A stretch of 64,000 nt of DNA, taken from an uncultured Eubacteriales bacterium (lineage in GTDB: Bacteria > Bacillota > Clostridia > Oscillospirales > Acutalibacteraceae). Positions within the stretch are counted from its first letter, which is position 1; every line of letters begins with the position of its first letter. Shown here in pieces: positions 8,539 to 17,352 of the stretch. The position numbers and the translations under genes are program-made. The notes under the pieces were generated by a model. The model made no database searches, was not told the DNA's origin, and saw only the letters and a list, made by a program, of their open reading frames with translations. The stretch is taken from positions 1-64,000 of the forward strand of contig CAKSHH010000005.1 in assembly GCA_934456435.1 (NCBI GenBank), in the 5' to 3' direction.

Positions 8539-8616
8539 ATGCGAATGAAATTCAGCACCGATGTGCGGGTTCACCCTGCACGCGGTGCTTTTTTACTGCA
8601 TAGCCCTGAAAAATAG
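8539..8616 (+). CDS. Possible 25-codon leader ORF
   Basis: ATG at 8539 opens a 25-codon frame ending at TAG 8614-8616, just before the AGGAGG of the downstream gene. Codons 6-17 lie in the leader hairpin at 8555-8588. The nearest purine-rich site (GAGGGG, 8515-8520) is too far away for strong initiation. Offered as a candidate leader peptide because a terminator hairpin with an overlapping short frame is the layout of attenuation systems. It could equally be chance. Confidence 0.2.
   Translation: MRMKFSTDVRVHPARGAFLLHSPEK
8555..8594 (+). terminator. Leader terminator / attenuator hairpin
   Basis: GCACCG (8555-8560) pairs with CGGTGC (8583-8588); inside, GTGC and GGG pair with GCAC and CCC around a TTCA loop; six T follow at 8589-8594. 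It lies between the promoter at 8475 and the start codon at 8628, so transcripts must pass it to express the gene. Confidence 0.7.
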
Positions 8617-8627
8617 GAGGAAAGCCA

Positions 8628-11600
8628 ATGAAAAGAACAGTAAAAAGAATTTTATCAACGGTGTTAGTTGCAGTCATGCTTATCGGCATTGTGCCGATGG
8701 GTGGAATCGACCTTGCACCAAAGGCGAGTGCAAAGGATATCAGCTCATACAGCGTGGGGGATATTATTACCTACGGTTCGTATCCGCAGAGCAAGGTGAC
8801 GGACAGTAATCTCATTGCAAAAATAGAAGCTGCAGGCGAGAAATATGTCTGGTGCGATTACAACTACTATGCCGGCACAGACTATTGGGACGACGGCAAC
8901 ATGAAGCCTGTTGACAATATGATGCTTTATAAGGATATCCCTTACGGCGGCAGCAAATACCGAGCTGTAAAAATAAATCAATACCGTCCGAGTTGTACAG
9001 GTCTTACGTCATCTTCATCAAAGTCCTATCAAGATAATAACGGCTATTACACAGGCAATGTATATTACTTCAAATATGAGCCTTTAACTTGGCGAGTCCT
9101 TGACCCGAGCGAGGGCTATGTAATGTGCAATCAAATTATTGATTCACAGGCTTATCAGAATATTATTTATTATAGAGATGAGGAGTATTACAACAGCAAA
9201 GATTGTACAAATTACGCTTCGGACTGGGTGACAAGCTCACTCCGTCAGTGGCTGAACAGTGATTTTTATAACACGGCTTTTACCGTAGAAGAGAGAAATC
9301 AAATCGGAACATCACATCTTGAAAATAAGAGTAAATATTCAAGCACATATGACAGCGCAGATACATACGACAAAATCTTTCCCATCTCATATTATGACGC
9401 AATAAACAGCGCATACGACTTCAATTCAGCAAACCGACAGATGAAGGGTACAGATTATGCAAAATGTCAGGGATTGTATGTAGACAATGACTCAGGCAGT
9501 AGCGACAACGGAAACTCTTGGTGGTGGCTGCGCTCGCCCATCATTTCCGACCGTGCAGCAGGAGTCGGTTACGGCGGCTGGGTGAGCACCTACTGCTATG
9601 TCGATAGCACTCGCAGCGGCGTCATTCCGGCTTTTAAATTCAATCCAAAATCTACAATCCCCGATGGTGAAACCTTTAAAATGGTTAACAATGAGGTAGC
9701 GATGAAATGCGATTTTGAGTATACCGACGCATTTTTCGATCAGTCCTCCTACATCTATAATCATAAGCTCGCAATAACATCATGCTGCTTTGCGACCTCA
9801 GCGATGGTAAAGGACGGAGCGCCGTTTAATGATCCCGAATCAGCAAAAACGATGCTCAAAACCATAGGCTTCGGAAACGACGGCGGAGAAGCTGTGAGCT
9901 GCTACGGATATCTGAAAAGCCCGACAATGAATTCAATCGCCTGCGTTGTATCAAATAAAAATATAGGCGATACCTCGATAATTGCCGTTGCTGTTCGCGG
10001 CGGCGGATATGAGGGCGAATGGGCAGGTAACTTCAATGTCGGCACGGACACAAACCATGCAGGCTTTAATGTTGCAAAGCAGCAGGTCTGCGACAATATC
10101 ATCAGGTTCATAAATCAGGACGGCGTTACGCTTAATGAGAACATAAAGTTTTGGATAACGGGCTATTCCCGTGCCGCCGCAACGGCAAACCTTGTTGCCG
10201 CCGATGTGAATAACAAATCTCTTGACGGCACAAGCGCTTGCTATGATTTAAGCGATTATAATTACGATGCCGACGATGTTTTTGCGTATTGCTTTGAAAC
10301 TCCGAGAAATACAAGAAATAAAAACGCGAAAAATGCGAAATATAACAATATCTATAATATCGTAAACAGAATTGACCCCGTTCCTCGTGTTGCTCCTGCG
10401 GCATGGGACTATGTAAGATACGGCAAGGATTGCTATCTTCCGTCAAAGGAAACCTACAATCCCAAGGCATACAGCAATCTTGTTGAAAAAGTAAGCAATA
10501 ATTTTGACATGATATACACAGGAAAAGGCAATAAAACATATAAGGAAGACTTTACTTTCTATGAGATAAAGTTGAAATACAAGCTTATTTCAATTACCCA
10601 TGTTGATGTTTCAATTGTCGAAAACAAATCAATTTCTCAGGGCGTATTTTGGGATAATTTTGTTAAATATCTTGCCGACGGACTAAAATCACCCGAATAC
10701 TATACCGCAAATTATCAAAACGGTCTTACAAAGGCTGTTTATAAGCTGATGGGTAATATCAAGTATGATGAAATTCTTCAACAGAGAGGATTCTGGGACT
10801 ATCTTTATGATCAGATATCGGTAAAGTACATTCTTGACAATGTATTAATTAACAGTAATGTTCTCAAAAATCTTTTAATAGAAGCATTGACGATCTATTT
10901 TGCGGATGCGGGCATGACAAGAACAGAAGCGACCGAAATTGCAGATTCATTGAGCAGAGTGCTTGTAGAGTTTGCTTTCCATCCGAATTATTTGCTCACG
11001 GCAATCAAAAACGGCAGTCAGCTGTTCCTTCCTCACTATACCGAAACAACGCTCGCATGGCTCAAAACCCTGAACGGAGATTTCAGCGAGGCAAATACCG
11101 CTCTTTCAAAAATGCTTACAGGCGGAGAAAAGTACAGAGTTGCAACGGTAAACTGCCCTGTCAATGTCATGGTTTATGACTCTGACGGAAATCTCTGCGG
11201 TTCAATCATAAACAATGAGGTTCAGTATATTGAAAACGGAGTCAGCGTTTATGTAAACGACAACGGCGAAAAATGCTTCTGCCTGCCCGAGGACGAAGAA
11301 TTCAGATTTGAATTCACAGGCTATGATGATGGCACATTGAACTGCTCATTTGCAGAGGTCGATGCCGCAACAGGCGAGAAGCTCACGAGCAAGAACTATT
11401 ATGATATGCCTTTGTCGAACGGAAAAACGTACACAGGCATACTTGAAGAAAAAGATGACGATACTATTAAATCACATGTCTACGGCAATGATGATGAAGA
11501 AATTCCGATGTCGGAGGTTGTTGACTATGAAACCGCACAAACATATACGGTGACGGCGGCTGCCGAGAATGAAAACGGTACTGTCAGCGGTGGAGGAGTG

Positions 11601-12074
11601 TTCCATAAGGGTGAGTTCGTTCAGCTCGTCGCGGCACCTGCGGACGGATATCAATTTGACGGTTGGTACAGCGGCGAAAAGCTTGTTTCAAATGATCTTG
11701 TGTATAGGTTCATGGTTTCGGAGAATTCAACTCTTACGGCGAAGTTTGCACCGATACCGAAGAATGTCAAGTCAGTTTCGATTGACGATATATCGCTGAA
11801 CTACAAGAAGTCGACGACACTCAAGCCGACTATCAAGGCTGATGACGGCGCAAAGTATAAGGTTGAGTATTCGACCTCGAATCCCAAGGTTGCGACCGTT
11901 GACAAGAACGGCAAGGTGACTGCGACCAAGCGTGGTTCGGGTACGGCGACAATAACCTGCACCGTCACCGATTCCAACGGCAACGTTGTAAAGGATACCT
12001 GCAAGGTCAACGTAAAGCTTTCTTTCGGTCAATGGCTTATTGTAATTGTCCTTTTCGGCTGGATTTGGTATTAA
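8628..12074 (+). CDS. Large secreted protein: DUF6273, lipase-like and Ig-like domains
   Basis: A 1148-residue exported protein. A signal peptide covers about residues 1-36. Residues ~40-345 match a DUF6273-like module (YSVGDIITYGSYPQ, PLTWRVL, SLRQWLN, WWWLRSP). Residues ~370-840 form an alpha/beta-hydrolase-like region with ITGYSRAAATANL, in which S514 sits in a G-Y-S-R-A elbow like class 3 lipases. Residues ~960-1040 resemble an InlB-type bacterial repeat (GYQFDGWYSG). Residues ~1045-1128 are a Big_2-type Ig domain. The last 16 residues (FGQWLIVIVLFGWIWY) are hydrophobic and could act as an anchor. AGGAGG precedes the start. A surface esterase or binding role is inference; substrate unknown. 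Confidence 0.75.
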   Translation: MKRTVKRILSTVLVAVMLIGIVPMGGIDLAPKASAKDISSYSVGDIITYGSYPQSKVTDSNLIAKIEAAGEKYVWCDYNYYAGTDYWDDGNMKPVDNMMLYKDIPYGGSKYRAVKINQYRPSCTGLTSSSSKSYQDNNGYYTGNVYYFKYEPLTWRVLDPSEGYVMCNQIIDSQAYQNIIYYRDEEYYNSKDCTNYASDWVTSSLRQWLNSDFYNTAFTVEERNQIGTSHLENKSKYSSTYDSADTYDKIFPISYYDAINSAYDFNSANRQMKGTDYAKCQGLYVDNDSGSSDNGNSWWWLRSPIISDRAAGVGYGGWVSTYCYVDSTRSGVIPAFKFNPKSTIPDGETFKMVNNEVAMKCDFEYTDAFFDQSSYIYNHKLAITSCCFATSAMVKDGAPFNDPESAKTMLKTIGFGNDGGEAVSCYGYLKSPTMNSIACVVSNKNIGDTSIIAVAVRGGGYEGEWAGNFNVGTDTNHAGFNVAKQQVCDNIIRFINQDGVTLNENIKFWITGYSRAAATANLVAADVNNKSLDGTSACYDLSDYNYDADDVFAYCFETPRNTRNKNAKNAKYNNIYNIVNRIDPVPRVAPAAWDYVRYGKDCYLPSKETYNPKAYSNLVEKVSNNFDMIYTGKGNKTYKEDFTFYEIKLKYKLISITHVDVSIVENKSISQGVFWDNFVKYLADGLKSPEYYTANYQNGLTKAVYKLMGNIKYDEILQQRGFWDYLYDQISVKYILDNVLINSNVLKNLLIEALTIYFADAGMTRTEATEIADSLSRVLVEFAFHPNYLLTAIKNGSQLFLPHYTETTLAWLKTLNGDFSEANTALSKMLTGGEKYRVATVNCPVNVMVYDSDGNLCGSIINNEVQYIENGVSVYVNDNGEKCFCLPEDEEFRFEFTGYDDGTLNCSFAEVDAATGEKLTSKNYYDMPLSNGKTYTGILEEKDDDTIKSHVYGNDDEEIPMSEVVDYETAQTYTVTAAAENENGTVSGGGVFHKGEFVQLVAAPADGYQFDGWYSGEKLVSNDLVYRFMVSENSTLTAKFAPIPKNVKSVSIDDISLNYKKSTTLKPTIKADDGAKYKVEYSTSNPKVATVDKNGKVTATKRGSGTATITCTVTDSNGNVVKDTCKVNVKLSFGQWLIVIVLFGWIWY

Positions 12075-12092
12075 ACTAAAATCAGAGAAAAT

Positions 12093-12128
12093 GCTCCCCG
12101 AAGAATAAATCTTCGGGGAGCGAATTTG
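12093..12128. terminator. Rho-independent terminator (bidirectional)
   Basis: Perfect 12-bp stem GCTCCCCGAAGA / TCTTCGGGGAGC with a 5-nt loop between convergent genes; the plus strand has a T-rich tail and the minus strand is followed by ATTTTC. Confidence 0.85.
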
Positions 12129-12160
12129 TTATCTGAAATTTTTAAAAGCTTTCGTAAAAA

Positions 12161-12706
12161 TTATTCACCGAAATATCTCTTGAGAAGACCGGCGAAAGCT
12201 CTGCCGTGACGGGCTTCGTCGCGAGCCATCTCATGAACTGTGTCGTGGATAGCGTCGAGGTTAGCTTCCTTAGCTCTCTTGGCAAGGTCAAACTTGCCTG
12301 CCGTTGCGCCGTTCTCAGCCGCAACTCTCATCTCAAGGTTCTTCTTGGTTGAGTCTGTGATTACTTCGCCGAGAAGCTCTGCGAACTTTGCCGCGTGCTC
12401 AGCCTCTTCGTAGGCTGCCTTTTCCCAGTAGAGTCCGATCTCCGGATAGCCCTCTCTGTGAGCAACTCTTGCCATTGCGAGGTACATACCGACCTCGGAG
12501 CACTCGCCGTTGAAGTTCGCTCTGAGATCCTCAAGAATATCCTCGGAAACGCCCTGTGCAACGCCTACAACGTGCTCAGCCGCCCAGGACATACCCTCGT
12601 CCTGCTTGTTGAATTTTGAAGCCGGAACTCCGCACTGCGGGCACTTCTCCGGAGGAGTGTCACCCTCGTGTACATAACCACATACGCTGCATACCCATTT
12701 TGCCAT
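12161..12706 (-). CDS. Reverse rubrerythrin (NADH peroxidase-type)
   Basis: A 181-residue rubrerythrin with the reversed domain order: rubredoxin first (C6, C9, C22, C25), then a ferritin-like four-helix domain with two E..ExxH diiron motifs (YEEAEHAAK and RDEARHGRAF). This layout matches clostridial reverse rubrerythrin, which reduces hydrogen peroxide and oxygen with electrons from NADH via rubredoxin reductase. The start at 12706 follows GGAGGTAAT. It lies 19 nt downstream of the PerR-like gene in the same direction, so the two are probably co-transcribed and peroxide-inducible. Confidence 0.92.
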   Translation of the reverse strand: MAKWVCSVCGYVHEGDTPPEKCPQCGVPASKFNKQDEGMSWAAEHVVGVAQGVSEDILEDLRANFNGECSEVGMYLAMARVAHREGYPEIGLYWEKAAYEEAEHAAKFAELLGEVITDSTKKNLEMRVAAENGATAGKFDLAKRAKEANLDAIHDTVHEMARDEARHGRAFAGLLKRYFGE

Positions 12707-12725
12707 AATAATTACCTCCATAAAA

Positions 12726-13124
12726 TCAATTTAAATTATTTTGTTCCGAAAGACATTTTTCGCAAATTCCGCTGAAAATCAATTCGTGCGTTTGAATAAT
12801 GCCTCCCGAATATTTTTGTGCCGTTCGGTTGATCTCGTCAAATGTCGGCATATCAATATCTGTTACTCTGCCGCAGCTGACACATTGAAAATGATAGTGA
12901 AGCTCTTTGTTGCCGTCGAAACGGTCGGCTCCCTCAAAACTAATCCTGAGTATAACGCCGTCGCCGGCAAGCATATTCAGGTTTCGGTAGACCGTGCCGA
13001 GACTCAGGTTCGGCATCTTCTGCTTGAGCGACAGGTAAAGTTCCTCGGCAGTAGGGTGGTCATACCTTGAGCGCAGTTCATCAAGAATCGCGTCTCGTTG
13101 TCGGCTGTGTTTCGTGTTTGCCAT
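12726..13124 (-). CDS. perR: Fur-family peroxide repressor (PerR-like)
   Basis: A 132-residue Fur-family metalloregulator with an N-terminal winged helix (SLGTVYRNLNML recognition region) and a C-terminal dimerisation domain carrying structural-zinc pairs (CVSCG and CEKCL) and HYHFQC. Fur-family members share this framework; the PerR call rests on co-location with reverse rubrerythrin, the classic PerR target in clostridia. Its promoter overlaps an AT-rich inverted-repeat sequence that could be its own operator, so autoregulation is likely. Zur or Fur cannot be excluded from sequence alone. Confidence 0.82.
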   Translation of the reverse strand: MANTKHSRQRDAILDELRSRYDHPTAEELYLSLKQKMPNLSLGTVYRNLNMLAGDGVILRISFEGADRFDGNKELHYHFQCVSCGRVTDIDMPTFDEINRTAQKYSGGIIQTHELIFSGICEKCLSEQNNLN

Positions 13125-13140
13125 CGCGTCACCTCTTTAA

Positions 13141-13188
13141 TAATGATAATTGTTACTGTTATTATAACAGATAAATCGATTTTGTCAA
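13141..13188 (-). promoter_or_regulatory. perR promoter with Fur/PerR-like box
   Basis: Minus-strand TTGACA (13183-13188), 16-nt spacer, TATAAT (13161-13166). Overlapping and downstream of the -10 lies an AT-rich imperfect inverted repeat (ATAAT ... ATTAT arms, 13141-13166) resembling Fur-family operators, where bound repressor would block the polymerase. Confidence 0.6.
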
Positions 13189-13208
13189 TAGTTTTTTAAA
13201 AAATTTTT

Positions 13209-13237
13209 TTGACAAATGCTTATTATTGATGTAACAT
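13209..13237 (+). promoter_or_regulatory. SigA promoter for the lipoprotein gene
   Basis: Perfect TTGACA at 13209-13214, 17-nt spacer, TAACAT at 13232-13237; divergent from the perR promoter, 20 nt apart. Confidence 0.65.
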
Positions 13238-13296
13238 ACAGTATATATTATTTTGGTGAACGATTATTTTATACAAAATAAAGGAGTGCTGTTGAT

Positions 13297-13737
13297 ATGA
13301 AGCATAAAGGCTTGCTTTGCGTGATTTCTTTCGTTTTGGTGTGCTGTTCGTTTTTGAGCGCATGTTCAAAGAAAGAGACCAAGACCCTCGAAACACCGAA
13401 CACGGACTACGGCTCGGAATACCATACAAAGACACCCGAAATAACCAACGGAAAGATTGAAACAAGCAGCAGGGTGGACAGCGGCGAAGATGAATATCAG
13501 ATCGGCTATTCCGATGAAAACGGCAGGGGAACCAAGCTTGAATTTTATAAAAAGGATAAGCTTGTATACTATTATATCACAACAGGCTTTGATGCCGACG
13601 GCAATGCAACGCGTCAGGAATACTACAATTCGGAAAACAAGCTGATCGCGGTTTACGATAACGGCTACTTTTTCGACGCCGAGGGCAAGCAAATCAGCGA
13701 AGATGTGATGAACAATATGCTTTATTCCATTGAGTGA
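13297..13737 (+). CDS. Lipoprotein of unknown function
   Basis: A 146-residue lipoprotein: signal segment then lipobox LSAC with the lipidated cysteine at residue 23, followed by a charged linker and a C-terminal region rich in Y, D and G (GFDADGNATRQEYYN, YFFDAEGKQ) that looks like short beta repeats similar to MORN or YD-like units. No family recognised. AAAGGAG precedes the start. Its promoter is divergent from perR, but nothing shows that it belongs to the peroxide response. Confidence 0.75.
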   Translation: MKHKGLLCVISFVLVCCSFLSACSKKETKTLETPNTDYGSEYHTKTPEITNGKIETSSRVDSGEDEYQIGYSDENGRGTKLEFYKKDKLVYYYITTGFDADGNATRQEYYNSENKLIAVYDNGYFFDAEGKQISEDVMNNMLYSIE

Positions 13738-13774
13738 GCAGACGCGGCTGTAACCTATTGTAAACAGTCTTAAC

Positions 13775-13803
13775 TTGACAAAATTTTCTGTAAATGTTAT
13801 CAT
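13775..13803 (+). promoter_or_regulatory. SigA promoter for the pseudokinase gene
   Basis: Perfect TTGACA at 13775-13780, 17-nt spacer, TATCAT at 13798-13803, 66 nt upstream of the start at 13869. Confidence 0.7.
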
Positions 13804-13868
13804 AATTCAAAGATAACGGCGTTTAATGCACTGTTTTACATTCAATCTGAGTTTTCGGAAGAAGGTAT

Positions 13869-15635
13869 ATGATGATCAATTCAGATAATCTCTGTATGAG
13901 TTGTATGAAAGAAATAGGGTCGGAAAAGCAATGTCCCTACTGCGGTTTCCATGCTGACTCCAAGCAGATAGAACCGTATCTGCCGATCAGAACTGTTTTA
14001 GGTAACAGATATCTTGTCGGCAAGCTTCTTGAATATAACGGCGACGGCGCAACCTATATGGGACTTGATCTCTCAACGAGAGAGTCGGTCAACATACGCG
14101 AGTATTTCCCTGAGGGAATTGCAGACCGCGATCCCAAAACGCTGGAGGTTTCACCCAAGCCCGACAGCGAAAACATATTCAATGAGTGCCTGCAAAGCTT
14201 CATTGAGATGTGGCGTAAGCTTATGCGCCTGAGCGGTCTTTCGGCTCTTATAAAGGTGCGCGACACGCTTGAGGGCAACGGTACGTTTTATGCGGTTACG
14301 GAAAACATCGACGGTATCACTCTCAGAGAGTATCTTTTGAGAAACAATGTCGGTTATATTTCCTGGGAAAAAGCTCGTCCGCTTCTTATGCCCGTTCTTT
14401 CAACGCTTGGAACGCTTCACGCTTCGGGCATCATTCATCGAGGAATTTCTCCGTCAACGCTCGTTGTAGCTCCGGACGGTAAAATCAGAATCACGGGATT
14501 CAGCATTAGCCAGGTTCGTTCCGCAAGAAGCGAGCTAAAAAATCAGCTTTACAACGGATACGCCGCCTTTGAGCAGTACGGCTTTGAGGGCAGACAGGGC
14601 ACCTGGACGGATATCTACGGATTTGGCGCGGTTCTTTACAGAACACTCATCGGCACGGATCCCATTGACGCAACCGAACGTGTGACAAACGACAGACTTA
14701 TGGTTCCCGGAAAGTTTGCCGAGCAGCTTCCGGCTTATGTTATCAACGGTCTCGTCAATGCGCTTCAGATTCTTCCTGAGGACAGAACGAGGACGGTTGA
14801 GGAGCTCAGAGCCGAGCTTTCGGCTTCACCGAGCGCCGCCGCAGGCGCAAGCCGTGACTTTGATCCCGTTGTTCCCGTTACACCCATAAAGAACTCTGCT
14901 CATCGCCTTGTTGAAGAGGAGGATGAAGAGGACTACACCTACAATAAACGTGAGGCTGCGAAGAAGCGCCATAACCGTTCGTCGGCAGTCATTGCTGTTG
15001 CCGCTGTGGTTATCATCCTTGCTGTTGCTTTCCTCGTTCTTTGGCAGACGGGTGTAATCAAGCTTGATAACAACGACACAACGACCGCACAGTCGGAGAC
15101 CGTTGAGGTTCCGAACTTTGTCGGCAGGACCTATGACGATATTGTTGACGACTCTTATTACAGCAAGAACTTCAAGTTTGAAAAATCCGAGGTTTATGAT
15201 TCGTCGGCAGAAGAGGGATATGTTATTGATCAGAGCTACAATGTCGGCGAGAGTATCCCTGTTGGTTCGACAATCAAGCTGACTGTCAGCAAGGGTAAAG
15301 AAATTATCGTATTCCCGACTTCGGGAATTGTCGGAACGAAGTACGATGAGGCAAGAAATATGCTTACAAAGATGGGCTTCCAGGTTGAAAAGTCCATTAA
15401 GCTCAACACCGACAGCCAGGTTGAGGGTACGGTTTCGGGCTCGTCACTTGAACCGGGCGGCTCATACGAAAAGGGCACAACGGTATTCCTGTTCGTTTGG
15501 GGTGAGCCTCAGACAGAGGAGCCCACAACCGAGGAACCGACATCGGAAGAGGAACCGACCGATGAAAACGGCAATATAATTGACAACCCGATCGACACAA
15601 TAATCAATTGGGGCCGAAGAAACCAAGGCAACTGA
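13869..15635 (+). CDS. Membrane Ser/Thr pseudokinase with zinc ribbon and two PASTA domains
   Basis: A 588-residue protein in the order: N-terminal Cys4 zinc ribbon (C9, C12, C22, C25), protein-kinase-like domain (~46-320), acidic linker, one membrane helix (~372-394), two extracellular PASTA domains (~410-477 and ~478-545), and a T/E/P-rich tail (TEEPTSEEEPT). The kinase core is degenerate: the VAIK lysine is R77 (NIREYFP), the HRD aspartate is G192 (HRGISPS), and the DFG aspartate is T209 (ITGF). Catalysis by the usual route is therefore unlikely. PASTA modules in this class bind muropeptides, so a non-catalytic cell-wall sensor or scaffold is plausible. No partner phosphatase gene lies nearby. 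Confidence 0.85.
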   Translation: MMINSDNLCMSCMKEIGSEKQCPYCGFHADSKQIEPYLPIRTVLGNRYLVGKLLEYNGDGATYMGLDLSTRESVNIREYFPEGIADRDPKTLEVSPKPDSENIFNECLQSFIEMWRKLMRLSGLSALIKVRDTLEGNGTFYAVTENIDGITLREYLLRNNVGYISWEKARPLLMPVLSTLGTLHASGIIHRGISPSTLVVAPDGKIRITGFSISQVRSARSELKNQLYNGYAAFEQYGFEGRQGTWTDIYGFGAVLYRTLIGTDPIDATERVTNDRLMVPGKFAEQLPAYVINGLVNALQILPEDRTRTVEELRAELSASPSAAAGASRDFDPVVPVTPIKNSAHRLVEEEDEEDYTYNKREAAKKRHNRSSAVIAVAAVVIILAVAFLVLWQTGVIKLDNNDTTTAQSETVEVPNFVGRTYDDIVDDSYYSKNFKFEKSEVYDSSAEEGYVIDQSYNVGESIPVGSTIKLTVSKGKEIIVFPTSGIVGTKYDEARNMLTKMGFQVEKSIKLNTDSQVEGTVSGSSLEPGGSYEKGTTVFLFVWGEPQTEEPTTEEPTSEEEPTDENGNIIDNPIDTIINWGRRNQGN

Positions 15636-15644
15636 ATAAAAAAT

Positions 15645-15680
15645 ACAGCAGGCTCAAATTCGAGTCTGCTGTTTATTTAT
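15645..15680. terminator. Rho-independent terminator (bidirectional)
   Basis: ACAGCAG (15645-15651) pairs with CTGCTGT (15666-15672), T-rich on the plus side and ATTTTTT on the minus side, between convergent genes. Confidence 0.75.
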
Positions 15681-16159
15681 TTTGTGATGATGTCTGCCGT
15701 CTTGCCTGAAGTGAGCTTCAGTATATCAGACGGGGAGAGCTCAATTTGACTGCCGACGCGTCCGGCGCTGAGTGTTACCGTTTCAAGCGCTGTAACATCA
15801 TTATGAAAAACGGTTTTAAACTTTTTCTTCATTCCGATCGGACTGCATCCGCCGTGAATATAGCCTGTCAGCGGCAGAAGCTCGTTCTGCTTAATCATTT
15901 CAACAGACTTTTCGCCGACGGATTTTGCCGCTTTCTTGAGGTCAAGATGCTCGGCAACGGGGATTACAAAAACATAATAACTCTTTGATGCAGAACGTGT
16001 AACAAGCGTTTTGTAAACCGTTGCAACGTCCTTGCCGAGAAATTCGGCAACCGTAACACCGTCGGTCGGTATGTCGTCTCCGTGAGGATAGCTGTGGGGA
16101 ATATAGCGAACCTTTTTCTGGTCGAGTATTCGCATAACATTGGTTTTGTTATCTGACAT
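15677..16159 (-). CDS. ybaK: YbaK/EbsC-type aminoacyl-tRNA deacylase
   Basis: A 160-residue YbaK-family protein, which hydrolyses mischarged Cys-tRNA(Pro) or related species in trans. Family landmarks are VYKTLVTRS, HLDLKKAAKSVG with the conserved lysine pair, and GYIHGGCSPIGMKKKF near the substrate pocket. ATG at 16159 follows GAGTG; GTG at 16168 is an alternative start. It overlaps or abuts the end of the alanine racemase gene, so the two are translationally linked. Confidence 0.9.
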   Translation of the reverse strand: MSDNKTNVMRILDQKKVRYIPHSYPHGDDIPTDGVTVAEFLGKDVATVYKTLVTRSASKSYYVFVIPVAEHLDLKKAAKSVGEKSVEMIKQNELLPLTGYIHGGCSPIGMKKKFKTVFHNDVTALETVTLSAGRVGSQIELSPSDILKLTSGKTADIITK

Positions 16160-16164
16160 AATAA

Positions 16165-17340
16165 TCACTCTAAGTAATCAACGATTTTAATGGTTTTGCC
16201 GTTTCTGATGTAAACTCTCGGAACTCGGCGTGTGATACAGCAAAGAAATTCATAGTTGAATCTGCCGGAAATGTCTCCGATCTCTTCACAGGTGATACAC
16301 TCGTCGCCGTCTTTTCCGATAAGTGTAACTCCGTCACCGATAGAAACTCCCGGAATATCCGTAACATCAACCATAAACTGATCCATACAAATCATACCGA
16401 CAATTTTTGCTCGCTTGCCGTGAATGAGCACGCTTCCTTTGTTTGAAAGGAGACGGGGGTATCCGTCGGCGTATCCCACGGGTATTGTCGCAATGACGGT
16501 CGGCTTCTGTGCAACGTATGTTGAGCCATAGCTTACAGTATCGCCCTTGTGAATCGTTTTGATGTTGATTACAAGGCTGTGAAGCTCCATTGCAGGTTCA
16601 ATGTGCAGGTTTTCTTTGTGCACAAACTGTGACGGATAAAGACCGTAGGTTATTATGCCGCTTCGCACCATATTGAGAAAATTATCGCTGTTGTCGATAA
16701 TTGCTGCGCTGTTGCAAACGTGCTTGATCGGTATATTTATGCCGATTTCTTCGAGCTTTCCGACAAAGTCCTTGAACTTTGCAAACTGACGGTTCATCGA
16801 AGTTTTGTCAGCCTCATCGGCACAGGCAAAGTGGGTGAATATGCCGTCAATCTCAATGTTCGGTAGCTGGGCGATTCTGCGAATTTCATCGACGCTTTCA
16901 TCGTCGGGGATATAGCCGATCCTGCCCATTCCTGTATCGACCTTAATGTGAATGTGAGCGGTCGTTCCCATTTGCTCCGCCGCTTCATTGAGCTCTTTTG
17001 CTATTTCATAGCGGAACACGGTAAGCATAATATCGTTTCGGATTATTGTTTCAAACTGATTCGGGAAAACAAAATCAAGGATAAGTATCGGCTTTGTGAT
17101 TCCGGCTCGTCTGAGCGCAAGAGCCTCTCCGACGGTCGCAACGGCAAAGCCGTAGGTTCCGATTTCGCTGAGAGCTTTACTGACCTCAATCGCACCGTGG
17201 CCGTAGGCGTCCGCTTTAACAACTGCCATGACCTTTGTATCCTTGCCGACTCTTTTCATTACTTCTTTTGTATTGTTGCAAATCTTGTCAAGGTCGATTT
17301 TAAGATACACTCTGTTAAGATAGTCAAGATTATTGCTCAA
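16165..17340 (-). CDS. alr: Alanine racemase
   Basis: PLP-dependent fold-III alanine racemase of about 391 residues, which makes D-alanine for peptidoglycan. The PLP lysine lies in AVVKADAYGHGA near residue 43, the catalytic tyrosine is in VSYGSTYVA, and metal or dimer landmarks (GMICMDQFMVDVTD) are present. The start is uncertain: GTG at 17349 has no clear ribosome site, whereas TTG at 17340 lies 6 nt after AGAGGTG and is preferred. It sits in a minus-strand operon with a cyclophilin lipoprotein upstream and ybaK downstream. Confidence 0.93.
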   Translation of the reverse strand: MSNNLDYLNRVYLKIDLDKICNNTKEVMKRVGKDTKVMAVVKADAYGHGAIEVSKALSEIGTYGFAVATVGEALALRRAGITKPILILDFVFPNQFETIIRNDIMLTVFRYEIAKELNEAAEQMGTTAHIHIKVDTGMGRIGYIPDDESVDEIRRIAQLPNIEIDGIFTHFACADEADKTSMNRQFAKFKDFVGKLEEIGINIPIKHVCNSAAIIDNSDNFLNMVRSGIITYGLYPSQFVHKENLHIEPAMELHSLVINIKTIHKGDTVSYGSTYVAQKPTVIATIPVGYADGYPRLLSNKGSVLIHGKRAKIVGMICMDQFMVDVTDIPGVSIGDGVTLIGKDGDECITCEEIGDISGRFNYEFLCCITRRVPRVYIRNGKTIKIVDYLE

Positions 17341-17352
17341 AAAAGACACCTC

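Noticed and set aside
10132..10539. 135-residue minus-strand frame within the large secreted gene
   Set aside because: Antisense shadow of a well-supported coding region; skewed composition and no start signal.
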